DNA of 18,380 bases from positions 1-18,380 of the forward strand of contig CAYGWJ010000279.1 in the NCBI GenBank assembly GCA_964353405.1. The letters are read 5' to 3'. Below, piece after piece: positions 1 to 7,151 of the stretch. Positions within the stretch are counted from its first letter, which is position 1. Each line of letters starts with the position of its first letter. A program made the position numbers and the translations under genes. The DNA is from JBGLNJ01 sp964353405. Lineage in GTDB: Bacteria > Chloroflexota > Anaerolineae > Fen-1058. The notes below the pieces were generated by a model that was not told the origin of the DNA, did not search any database, and saw nothing but the letters and a program-made list of their open reading frames with translations.

Positions 1-194
1 TCTGGCGGAATTTCCTGATATATGGAGTCTCGCAGGAATTTGAGAAACTCGAACAGGCTTGACTTTCCAGACCCGTTTGCGCCTACTATTACTTCAAGGG
101 GAGAGAAAACAGCCTTGAATTCTTTGAATGGCCTATACCCTTGGATCCAAAGAGAGGGGATACAGAAAAAGTCTCTTTCTGGAGTGATGTCCAT
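1..194 (-). CDS. AAA-family ATPase, RecF/SMC-like, N-terminal fragment (cut by window edge)
   Basis: Only the first 64 codons are present; the gene runs off the left edge. The start is the ATG read leftwards from 194, with an AGGAG ribosome site ending about 6 bases upstream inside the end of recO, so the two genes are nearly fused (1 bp between stop and start). The peptide begins MDITPERDFFCIP, then a strand-turn resembling 'I.GYRPFKEF', then a Walker A loop GANGSGKSS at about residues 41-49, followed by LFEFLKFLRD. This order (short N-terminal strand, 'GYRPF', Walker A, 'LFEFL..LRD') is typical of AAA_15/AAA_21 ATPases related to RecF and to OLD-type and DUF4276-partnered ATPases. Such proteins are often defence or repair factors, but the part that would distinguish them is missing. 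The first 60 bases contain 27 G+C, lower than the rest of the window, which may hint at transfer. Family call fairly sure; role unknown. Confidence 0.75.
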   Translation of the reverse strand, partial: MDITPERDFFCIPSLWIQGYRPFKEFKAVFSPLEVIVGANGSGKSSLFEFLKFLRDSIYQEIPP

Positions 195-195
195 T

Positions 196-984
196 TTATT
201 CTCCTGTCGTTGCCTCCAACCGTAGCGTCCGCAAGAACTCGACTGACTTGAGATTGCGTTCCAGGATGTAGGTGATATATCGCTGCATGGTTTGCTCGAC
301 TTGGCGCGCGACGAGCGGGCGCAGGTTGAGCGTTGCAAACGCAGGCCACTCGACCCGCGCCGCGTGACGCAGTACCTTGAGCGCGGACAGCGACAGCGGC
401 GAAGCATCCCTCGAATTCGGCGCGCACTGGTCACACACTACGCCGCCCCGGGCGCAGTCAAAGCCATAGGGCGGCGACTCGCTGTCCACTTGCCGTAATC
501 GCTTGCCGCACTGTACACAGTCGAACAGTCTCGGTTGATAACCGGCCAGCGCCAGCAGATGCAACTCATAGTAGCGAGCGACCAACGCCGGGTTGGGCGC
601 CTCACACAGATGCGAGAGCGACTCTGCAAGCAAGTTATAGAGTTCGCCGCTCTCTTCTCCTTCGCGCGTAAAGCGATCCAGCAACTCGGCCAGGTAGTGA
701 GCATACGTCGAGCGCAGCAAATCCTCGCGCAGCGGGCGATAAGACTCTACGGTCTCAGCCTGGCTCACAATGTCCAGTTCGCGGGCGCGGGCTACGAGCA
801 GGTTGCTGCGTGCGAAAAGCTCGACGTGGCCGCTCTTGCGGCTGGCCGGCTTGCGTGCGCCCTTCGCGACGACGCGCAGCTTGCCGCGCCCAGGTGTGAA
901 GATCGTCAACAATCGGTCGGCTTCACCCAAATCGGCGCGGCGCAAAATGATCGCTTCCGTGCGGTACAGTCGCTCTTCCGGCAT
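196..984 (-). CDS. recO: DNA repair protein RecO
   Basis: RecO binds single-stranded DNA and works with RecR to load RecA on gapped DNA in the RecFOR pathway. The 262-residue length is normal. The N-terminal part (residues about 1-80, beginning MPEERLYRTEAIILRR, with the conserved EADRLLTIFTPGRGKLRVVAKGAR) is the OB-fold. Residues 81-150 are helical. A zinc-binding knuckle follows: C156-x2-C159 and C177, C184, C187, with the typical 'FDCARGGVVCDQC' arrangement. The start ATG at 984 has no ribosome site; an extended -10 box lies only 8 bases upstream (see the promoter entry), so the mRNA may be leaderless. It is followed after 1 bp by the AAA ATPase and is probably co-transcribed with it. The identification is firm. 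Confidence 0.95.
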   Translation of the reverse strand: MPEERLYRTEAIILRRADLGEADRLLTIFTPGRGKLRVVAKGARKPASRKSGHVELFARSNLLVARARELDIVSQAETVESYRPLREDLLRSTYAHYLAELLDRFTREGEESGELYNLLAESLSHLCEAPNPALVARYYELHLLALAGYQPRLFDCVQCGKRLRQVDSESPPYGFDCARGGVVCDQCAPNSRDASPLSLSALKVLRHAARVEWPAFATLNLRPLVARQVEQTMQRYITYILERNLKSVEFLRTLRLEATTGE

Positions 985-992
985 CGGGCGAG

Positions 993-1001
993 ATTATACC
1001 A
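993..1001 (-). promoter_or_regulatory. Extended -10 promoter of recO, very close to the start codon
   Basis: Read on the minus strand the sequence is TGGTATAAT, a perfect extended -10 element. Only 8 bases (CTCGCCCG) separate it from the recO ATG. Transcription normally starts 6-7 bases after the -10 hexamer, which leaves a leader of about 1-3 bases. No good -35 hexamer is visible 16-18 bp upstream, as is common for extended -10 promoters. Confidence 0.7.
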
Positions 1002-1189
1002 TTCCGGCATGGCTTACGCTAGCTGGCATCTCAATTGTGCCCTCCATGTGGATAAAGGGCTGTGTCACGGAGCCAAGCCACGACAAAGGCTGTCTGGCCA
1101 ACCCAATCTGCGAAGTGGGCCGGGAGAAACCTCGCGCGCCCAGCAAACGCACAAGACGCCAAGAGCTGACGGCAATTCTGTTGTAATAC

Positions 1190-1203
1190 GTATGTAATCA
1201 TAC
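1190..1203. promoter_or_regulatory. Short perfect inverted repeat, possible operator
   Basis: GTATG-TAAT-CATAC is a perfect 5-bp inverted repeat with a 4-bp spacer, lying in the recO/small-gene divergent region about 26 bp upstream of a candidate -10 box. It could be an operator, but a 5-bp half-site arises easily by chance and no regulator gene is adjacent. Confidence 0.25.
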
Positions 1204-1228
1204 TGAAAGCTCGGCTCTCTATCACTTG

Positions 1229-1237
1229 TGCTACACT
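1229..1237 (+). promoter_or_regulatory. Candidate extended -10 promoter for the small gene and 88-bp element
   Basis: TGCTACACT fits an extended -10 (TGn followed by a hexamer with 4 of 6 matches to TATAAT). A start 6-7 bases later would fall at about 1244, the first base of the folded element at 1244-1331, so the transcript would begin with that structure. No convincing -35 is seen. Confidence 0.35.
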
Positions 1238-1238
1238 A

Positions 1239-1336
1239 CTAGGAGCCTGTCGGAGAACCCGTAGTTTAGGGCCTTGTGCCCGTCGCAAGTCCAACGCCCG
1301 CAAGGGGCTAGGCTACCTCTCCGACAAGCTGCTAGG
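1239..1336. repeat. 88-bp imperfect palindrome with two inner hairpins, flanked by CTAGG direct repeats
   Basis: The outer arms pair AGC+TGTCGGAGA (1244-1256) with TCTCCGACA+GCT (1318-1330), 12 of 13 positions. Inside, GTAG (1261-1264) pairs with CTAC (1313-1316). Two inner hairpins follow: GGGC-CTTGT-GCCC (1269-1281) and GCCC-GCAAG-GGGC (1296-1308). Their loops contain CTTG and CAAG, which are complementary. CTAGG occurs immediately outside both ends (1239-1243 and 1332-1336), resembling a 5-bp target duplication. It therefore reads either as a small non-autonomous mobile element (MITE-like) or as a structured RNA/leader. It encodes no plausible protein and does not look like a tRNA. No second copy was found in the window. 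Confidence 0.5.
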
Positions 1337-1459
1337 TAGCAGTGCTTCAACGGTGGCTCGACTCTAAAGACCAGACAGACACATCGAACAAGGCAGTGAG
1401 TCGTGGCGAAGCAACCATCAGCATGCAGCCGTTCAACTTTTTCGAGAGGAGGCCCAAAG

Positions 1460-1735
1460 ATGTCAGTTCTTGCGCCTGTCACAAGCACGAAACCCAGTGC
1501 CGTATCATCACGGGCGGTTCCAGAGCATCGTGCCTATTACGCAGATCGTTTGGAGACGGCCCGTGCGAACATCAAGCGCCTGGAAACCAGGCTCAAGCCC
1601 GACAACCGTTGGTTCAATCCCGACTTGGTGCAGATATGGCAGAACGAAATTGTCTATTGGAGACAAGCAGAAAGAAACGCAACTGCCATTCTGGCGCAAC
1701 TGGGTGGCAGTGCCAATGACGCTAAACTGCATTAG
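1460..1735 (+). CDS. Small hypothetical protein, probably helical
   Basis: A 91-residue reading frame starts at an ATG preceded by GAGAGGAGG, an almost perfect ribosome site 7 bases upstream; this is the main reason to believe the gene and to prefer this start over the longer frame opening at 1403. The first 20 residues are Ser/Thr/Pro/Val-rich and probably disordered. Residues about 22-80 are rich in Arg, Glu, Ala, Leu and Gln (for example YYADRLETARANIKRLETRL), suggesting two helices or a short coiled coil with a Trp/Asn-rich linker (DNRWFNPDLVQIWQNE). There is no signal peptide or membrane segment. I do not recognise the family. It stands alone between recO and the ABC operon. Confidence 0.6.
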   Translation: MSVLAPVTSTKPSAVSSRAVPEHRAYYADRLETARANIKRLETRLKPDNRWFNPDLVQIWQNEIVYWRQAERNATAILAQLGGSANDAKLH

Positions 1736-2171
1736 AAAGATTAGTGCCTCAACTGTCCGCAGGTATTGCCAACACCTCTTGCCCACCCAGCGCTGCTAGC
1801 CGTCTGCAGCATTACTTGCTTTACCCTCGACCGGCCCATCACAGCCGGCAGCGTCTTTGCCCATCACCCTCAAGGGGCGCATTCACGCCCTTGCTCCAAT
1901 CTGTTGCCCGTCACAAACAAAACTCGGGCGGTGTTTAAAAGTGCTTGGCAAGATAGAGTTATAGTGGTATGCTTGCAAAATTGTAGGGTCGTGCGACTTT
2001 GGCGGATGCGTATTAATAAAGGATAGAACTGTCCGCATCCCGTCAAGCACACATCCCGGAGATGGGATAGAATCACATCGGATTCTTACCCCGATCTGGT
2101 CACCACAGGCGATTTTCGCTCAGCGTGTGGTTGAGCAAGGCCGACGAAAGATCAAGGGAGCAAAGCACAGC
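1736..2171. other. Intergenic region and structured leader of the ABC export operon
   Basis: No supported gene lies here; short frames between 1744 and 2026 lack ribosome sites and family resemblance. The stretch holds a bulged hairpin at 1871-1893 (CAAGGGGCG / CGCCCTTG), the promoter at 1945-1973, and a leader of nearly 190 bases. The leader has three inverted repeats: GGATGCG/CGCATCC (2004-2010 with 2034-2040), ATCCC/GGGAT (2053-2057 with 2064-2068) and ATCGG/CCGAT (2077-2081 with 2091-2095). The octamer GGATAGAA occurs twice, at about 2021 and 2065. Confidence 0.6.
1945..1973 (+). promoter_or_regulatory. Sigma-70-type promoter of the ABC export operon
   Basis: TTGGCA (-35, 1945-1950), a 17-bp spacer, and TATGCT (-10, 1968-1973). 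It is the best match in the intergenic region and points at the ABC operon about 200 bp downstream, implying a long 5' leader. Confidence 0.6.
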
Positions 2172-2945
<774 letters not shown>

Positions 2946-2947
2946 GT

Positions 2948-2987
2948 CCCAGGGTTCCCCTCAGTTCCTGCTATCACGGAACCTGGG
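2948..2987 (+). promoter_or_regulatory. Intercistronic hairpin between ATPase and permease genes
   Basis: CCCAGGGTTCC (2948-2958) pairs with GGAACCTGGG (2978-2987): ten pairs with one bulged G and a 19-base loop. It is followed by GGGAGCTTTT, a weak T run. It fills most of the 66-bp gap between the two genes and could act as a partial terminator or RNA-processing site that sets ATPase:permease ratio. It does not block the operon reading, since the permease has no evident promoter of its own. Confidence 0.5.
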
Positions 2988-3011
2988 GGAGCTTTTGGCT
3001 GTGGGGAACTC

Positions 3012-5834
3012 GTGACGCTCAAGTACATTCTCCGTAGTTTTCGCCGCCGCAAGGTGCGCACGCTCCTGATTCTGCTGTCGTTGATTTTTGCCGTCGGCAT
3101 GGTCGTGACACTGAGCGCGGTGGTGGATACGAATCGGCAGTTCTCGGTCGAGTTGATCGCGCAGCGTATGGGTGGCTATGACCTGGCACTGAGCAAGACC
3201 GACACGGCCAGTGACCAGTTCATTCAGGTCGAAAAGACTGCCGCAATTGTGCGCCAGGCTGTGCCAAGCGTGGAGGACGTTGTTCCCCGCTTCACGGGCA
3301 CGGCGGACCTTGTGCATGATTCGCGTCGAGGCAGCGCCACGTTCCTCGCGCTCGACCTCAAGCGCGACAAGCTGGGGCACATGACGGTGGTCTCCGGCAC
3401 GACGGACATTGGGCCGGGGCGTGTGGTGATCTTGCAAGGGACGGCCGGCTCGTTTGACCTGCGTGTGGGCGATTCTTTCGATCTGTTCTATACGCTGCCC
3501 ACACCTCGCCGCGAAGGCTACGCCGGCAGCGCGGGAGCCAGTTCATCGCGCGCTCACGCCGCCGTCACCGTGGTCGGCCTTGTCACACAGCAGGGCCTGC
3601 TTTCGCAAAGCACGCAGAACGCTGTCATTGCCGACCTTGCCTTTGTGCAGGAATGGCTGGGACTGCCGGGCCGCGCGCAAGAGATGCTTGTCCGGTGGAA
3701 CCCGGCGATCTATTCAACGGTCAATCCGCAGGTGGCTGTCTTTCAGGCGCGTCAATATGCGGAGAAGGTACAAGCAGCGCTGGGTGACGATTACAGCTAT
3801 GACTTGGGCAAAGTGAAAGCGCTTGACGCCAGCCAGCAGCAATTTGCAATGGAGCAGGCGCTCATCAACGTTTACGGTCTGATGGCGCTGGGTATTGTCG
3901 GCCTGCTCGTCCGCACGCTGATTCAAAACAATGTGATCGAGAATCGCCGCGACATGGCAGTTCTGCGTATCCTGGGCGCAACGAGCCGCCGGTTGTTCGG
4001 CATGGTCATCGCCGAAGTCGCCGTGTTGGGCGTGCTGGGCGCAAGCATCGGTGTTGTGGCGGGTATCTTGCTCAACAACTATTGGCTGGCTCCGACGATT
4101 TTCAAGAGCCTCACCGAGTTGGGCAGCGTGGTCTTTCGGCCTACGGTATCGGCCGGCACGATCATCCCGCCCGTGCTGATCGCGACGGTGGTGTTAGGGT
4201 TCAGTGCCATCTTGCCGGCGCAGCAGGCTTCGGCGACCAAAGTCATGCACGCCATCAACCCTGGCGCAGCCGATAACATTGGCATGGACGATATTGCCAA
4301 ATTTAGAGAGCGGCGACCTTCGAGCCGCATCTTTACTATCGGCTTTGTGCTGGTGATTATCTATGTCCTCATTTTTGTCTTGACCCGCTTTGCCTTCACC
4401 TTCGGCGACATCACCTTGATCTCGGTGCTGATCTTTGGGTCGCTTTTGTCAATGGTGATCGGCGTGGCGATGATGTTCTCCGTCTTGACCGTGCCGTTCG
4501 AATCTCTGCTGCTGGCGATCACGAATTGGATCACTCCCCAGCGCGGTTTTTTTGTGAGCCGCTACGTCAAGCGTGGCAAAGAACGCAATACGTGGATTTC
4601 GCTGATGATCGTCATCTCTGCAACGCTCCCGGTGTTCCTGGCTACCGAGATGGCGATTGGCACTGCGAATCTGGCGACCCAGGTCGAGCTGATGAGTGGC
4701 GCGCCGATCAATGCCAGCGTGAGCGGCGGGGGCATGATGGGCGGCTTTATGTTTGAGATGGGGCCGGGCGTCACCCAGGAATCGCTCCGACTCAAGTCCG
4801 ATGTGGCCGACGAGTTAAAAGTGTCGCCCAGCATTGGCCGCGTCGCTGGCCTGACCTACAGCTATCGCGCCAAGGCGGCTGACCTGGTGGGTGTCCGCAC
4901 TGCGCAGGTTGGCTTTGTCGGGTTGACTGGCAGCTTGAATGGCATTGTGTTTCCGGACAAGATTCAATTCCTGGGCTCTGGTCCGGAGGCGCTCGACCGC
5001 GTCATGGCGACCAAGAACTCGGTGATCATCTCGGAAGGTCTGGCTCAGCATTTGAATGTGCCGCAGGGAGGGGTGATTCACGTCACCGGCAAGGGATTAG
5101 ATCACACCGTCGAGTTGCGCGTGGCGGGCATCGCGCGCGAGTTGGGAGGGTTCTTTAACGAAATTGGACGCAATCAGCAGACGGCGCGCGGCGGCGGCAG
5201 CACGGCGCTCGTTTCGCTGGATACCTTCCGTGAGATCACCAATGACCCCGCGTCGGGCCAGCCGGATCTCAGCCAGCCCGTGTTGATGCGCTTTATGGCG
5301 ACGCTCTCTCCAGGCACGACCCCGGCCGAGGCGGGCAAAGCGCTCCGCGCCGCGTTCACGCTCAAGCACAAGATCGTCGTCTCGGTGACGCAGGAAGACA
5401 TTGACCTGGCCGCCAAAGCGCTGCAGCAATCCCAGGTGATGATGGTCGCGCTGACGGTCATCTCGTTCATCACGGCTATCTTTGGCGTCTTTGCGGTGAT
5501 TTACGTTGCCGTGAACGGCCGTCGCATGGAGATCGGCATGATGAAAGCGGTCGGCAGTCCGAATGGTCATTTGCTGATCACGTTTATCTTGGAAGCCATA
5601 GTGATGAGTGTTAGTGCGGTGCTGACCGGCATCACCGCCGGGGCGACGCTGGCTTACTTTAACGAATACTCGAACGCCTTGACAGCGGAAATGCCGGTGA
5701 TCTTTGCGGTAGATACACTGGTCGCGCCGTTGACGGTGCTGCTGGTCGTCGTCGCCAGCATCATTTCGGCCGCGCTGGCTTCTCGCGCCGTTCTCCGCAG
5801 CAAGGTAGTTCAAATTCTTCGTGAGGCACAGTAG
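3012..5834 (+). CDS. ABC transporter permease with two FtsX domains
   Basis: A 940-residue membrane protein, the translocating partner of the preceding ATPase. It begins at a GTG with GGGGA a few bases upstream. Hydrophobic segments lie at about 16-38, 286-306, 330-354, 383-405, 440-462, 466-494, 526-548, 809-834, 855-880 and 903-925, so about ten membrane helices. Residues 40-280 and 550-805 are large extracytoplasmic domains of the MacB periplasmic-core type. Each half carries the FtsX coupling-helix signature that contacts the ATPase: ENRRDMAVLRILGATSRR at 310-327 and NGRRMEIGMMKAVGSP at 835-850. This duplicated form is twice the length of E. coli MacB-type permease halves and is common in Gram-positive-type and Chloroflexota exporters. 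Its TAG stop is also the first three bases of a palindromic repeat. Substrate cannot be told from sequence. Confidence 0.9.
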   Translation: MTLKYILRSFRRRKVRTLLILLSLIFAVGMVVTLSAVVDTNRQFSVELIAQRMGGYDLALSKTDTASDQFIQVEKTAAIVRQAVPSVEDVVPRFTGTADLVHDSRRGSATFLALDLKRDKLGHMTVVSGTTDIGPGRVVILQGTAGSFDLRVGDSFDLFYTLPTPRREGYAGSAGASSSRAHAAVTVVGLVTQQGLLSQSTQNAVIADLAFVQEWLGLPGRAQEMLVRWNPAIYSTVNPQVAVFQARQYAEKVQAALGDDYSYDLGKVKALDASQQQFAMEQALINVYGLMALGIVGLLVRTLIQNNVIENRRDMAVLRILGATSRRLFGMVIAEVAVLGVLGASIGVVAGILLNNYWLAPTIFKSLTELGSVVFRPTVSAGTIIPPVLIATVVLGFSAILPAQQASATKVMHAINPGAADNIGMDDIAKFRERRPSSRIFTIGFVLVIIYVLIFVLTRFAFTFGDITLISVLIFGSLLSMVIGVAMMFSVLTVPFESLLLAITNWITPQRGFFVSRYVKRGKERNTWISLMIVISATLPVFLATEMAIGTANLATQVELMSGAPINASVSGGGMMGGFMFEMGPGVTQESLRLKSDVADELKVSPSIGRVAGLTYSYRAKAADLVGVRTAQVGFVGLTGSLNGIVFPDKIQFLGSGPEALDRVMATKNSVIISEGLAQHLNVPQGGVIHVTGKGLDHTVELRVAGIARELGGFFNEIGRNQQTARGGGSTALVSLDTFREITNDPASGQPDLSQPVLMRFMATLSPGTTPAEAGKALRAAFTLKHKIVVSVTQEDIDLAAKALQQSQVMMVALTVISFITAIFGVFAVIYVAVNGRRMEIGMMKAVGSPNGHLLITFILEAIVMSVSAVLTGITAGATLAYFNEYSNALTAEMPVIFAVDTLVAPLTVLLVVVASIISAALASRAVLRSKVVQILREAQ

Positions 5835-5854
5835 GAGCGAGGCGCGCCTTGCCC
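5832..5854. repeat. GC-rich palindromic repeat unit overlapping the permease stop codon
   Basis: TAGGAGCG is followed by the perfect palindrome AGGCGCGCCT (5840-5849) and TGCCC. The hairpin spans about 5835-5854, with one G-T wobble and one mismatch in the outer stem. The outer frame, TAGGrGC...TGCCC, is the same as in the five repeats after pncA, although the inner arms differ. The first three bases are the permease stop codon. Confidence 0.55.
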
Positions 5855-5883
5855 GTGCCAAGCTTTATTTTCAAGGAGTTCCA

Positions 5884-7077
5884 ATGCTTCGCCAACTCTA
5901 TATCTTGGGGATGTGTATCCTCATCATCGCATCGCTCATCGGCTGCCAGGCCGGCGGACCGGCCATCGGCGGCAGGCCGCAAGCCGCGGGCACGCCGACG
6001 CCCTTTGTGGTGCCAATGCCTGAAGCGACGCCGGTGCTTGAGGTCGTCGTCAATGCCGATGGCGCATTGGCCTCGACCAAGCCTACGCTCGGGCTGGGTT
6101 TTCAGGTCGCCGGGCGTGTGACGCAAGTGCACGTGCGCCCCGGCGATGTGGTCCAAGCCGATCAGGTGTTGGCCAGGCTGGATACGCTCAACCTGGAGAA
6201 CGCTCTGCGCGACGCCCAGGCCAGGCTCGATCAATCGCGCTTTGATTTGGACAAGGCCAAGCGCGCTGCCGGGTCCGGCACGGACCTGAAAGCGGCCGAG
6301 GTGGGTTTGAACGCGGCCTGGCTCGGCGTGGTCAACGCGCAGGGTAATTACTCATCCACGCTGCTCCGCTCTGATGTCACCTCGGATGTGCGGATGGCCA
6401 AGTTTTGGGCCGACTTTTGGGCAAACGATTTAGGGGACAAGTGGCTGCGTCTCCAGGAAAACCCCAACAGCGATTCGCGTCGTATCCAGTATGAGGAAGC
6501 TGGCGGGCGCGCTGCCGACGCAAATGCCAACATGCTCCGCATCCAGCAGGACGCGCAAAACAATTTGACCGCGGCTCAGCGCAGCTGGATGTCGGCTCAG
6601 CAGCAGTATCTCTCGGCGCTCTCGAATTACAACTCGCTCAAGAACGGCGATCCGGTGCGCTCGGCCGAATTGCAGGTGATGCTCAACGAGACAGCCATGA
6701 CGCGCGCACAGATGGACCTGAACAGCGCCGAGCTCAAAGCGCCGTGGAATGCGATGATTGCCACGGTGGACATTGCGCCCGGTTCCCAGGTAGGGGGCGC
6801 GCCCGCGATGACGCTGGCAGACATCAGCCAACTGCAGTTCGTGACGACGAATCTGAGCGAGCGCGACCTGGGCAAGGTTGCGCTGGGGCAGACGGCCAAT
6901 ATCACACTCAAAGCGTTCCCCGATGCCAGGCTCACAGGCAGGGTGGCGGCGATTGCGCCGCTTTCGGGCCAGCCGGTTGGCGACGCGGCCACGTTCGCCG
7001 TGCGAATTGATCTGGACCCGAGTGACTTGAATTTACGTCCGGGGATGACGGGTCAGGTGCAGATCGTGGTCAAGTGA
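5884..7077 (+). CDS. Membrane-fusion (HlyD/MacA-like) adaptor, lipoprotein
   Basis: This 397-residue protein is the adaptor of the export system, linking permease to the cell exterior. The start is the ATG at 5884, with AAGGAG 5 bases upstream and 49 bp after the permease stop; a longer frame upstream lacks these. Residues 1-20 are a lipoprotein signal with lipobox LIGC, so Cys21 would be lipidated. Residues 66-100 (GFQVAGRVTQVHVRPGDVVQ) and about 284-312 are the two halves of a lipoyl-like domain. Residues 101-283 form a long, Ala/Gln-rich helical hairpin. Residues 313-397 are the beta-barrel and membrane-proximal domain, with the typical LRPGMTGQVQIVVK ending. Lipid anchoring instead of an N-terminal helix fits a cell without an outer membrane tunnel, but that is inference. 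The TGA stop lies inside a heptamer repeat. Confidence 0.9.
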   Translation: MLRQLYILGMCILIIASLIGCQAGGPAIGGRPQAAGTPTPFVVPMPEATPVLEVVVNADGALASTKPTLGLGFQVAGRVTQVHVRPGDVVQADQVLARLDTLNLENALRDAQARLDQSRFDLDKAKRAAGSGTDLKAAEVGLNAAWLGVVNAQGNYSSTLLRSDVTSDVRMAKFWADFWANDLGDKWLRLQENPNSDSRRIQYEEAGGRAADANANMLRIQQDAQNNLTAAQRSWMSAQQQYLSALSNYNSLKNGDPVRSAELQVMLNETAMTRAQMDLNSAELKAPWNAMIATVDIAPGSQVGGAPAMTLADISQLQFVTTNLSERDLGKVALGQTANITLKAFPDARLTGRVAAIAPLSGQPVGDAATFAVRIDLDPSDLNLRPGMTGQVQIVVK

Positions 7078-7114
7078 ATAGTGATCAGTGATCGGTGATC
7101 TGTGATCAGTTGAA
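7073..7114. repeat. Heptamer tandem repeat (AGTGATC type)
   Basis: Six 7-bp units in register from 7073: AGTGAAT, AGTGATC twice, GGTGATC, TGTGATC, AGTTGAA. The TGA stop of the adaptor gene (7075-7077) lies inside the first unit. The tract resembles the short tandemly repeated heptanucleotides (STRR type) described in filamentous cyanobacteria. A tract of the same register, in inverted orientation, lies inside recN at 7405-7439. Confidence 0.75.
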
Positions 7115-7118
7115 GGAG

Positions 7119-7151
7119 AACGGGGGCGGCCTGGTGAGCCACCCCCGTTTT
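7119..7151 (+). terminator. Rho-independent terminator of the export operon
   Basis: AACGGGGGCGGC (7119-7130) pairs with GCCACCCCCGTT (7138-7149): 12 positions with one C-A mismatch and a 7-base loop, followed by TTTT including the last bases before the recN stop. It sits between convergent genes. The T run serves the plus-strand operon; on the other strand the tail is not T-rich. Confidence 0.7.

Noticed and set aside
1244..1331. tRNA gene or integron attC site
   Set aside because: The fold is cloverleaf-like, but there is no T-loop consensus, no acceptor stem of the right length and no anticodon arm. A GTCCAAC resembles one attC core, but the matching GTTRRRY partner and an integrase are absent.
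1744..2026. Short reading frames between the small gene and the ABC operon
   Set aside because: No ribosome sites, low-complexity translations, and they overlap the operon promoter.
2127..2171. GTG at 2127 as the start of the ABC ATPase
   Set aside because: No ribosome site; the ATG at 2172 has GGGAG upstream and fits the family N-terminus better.
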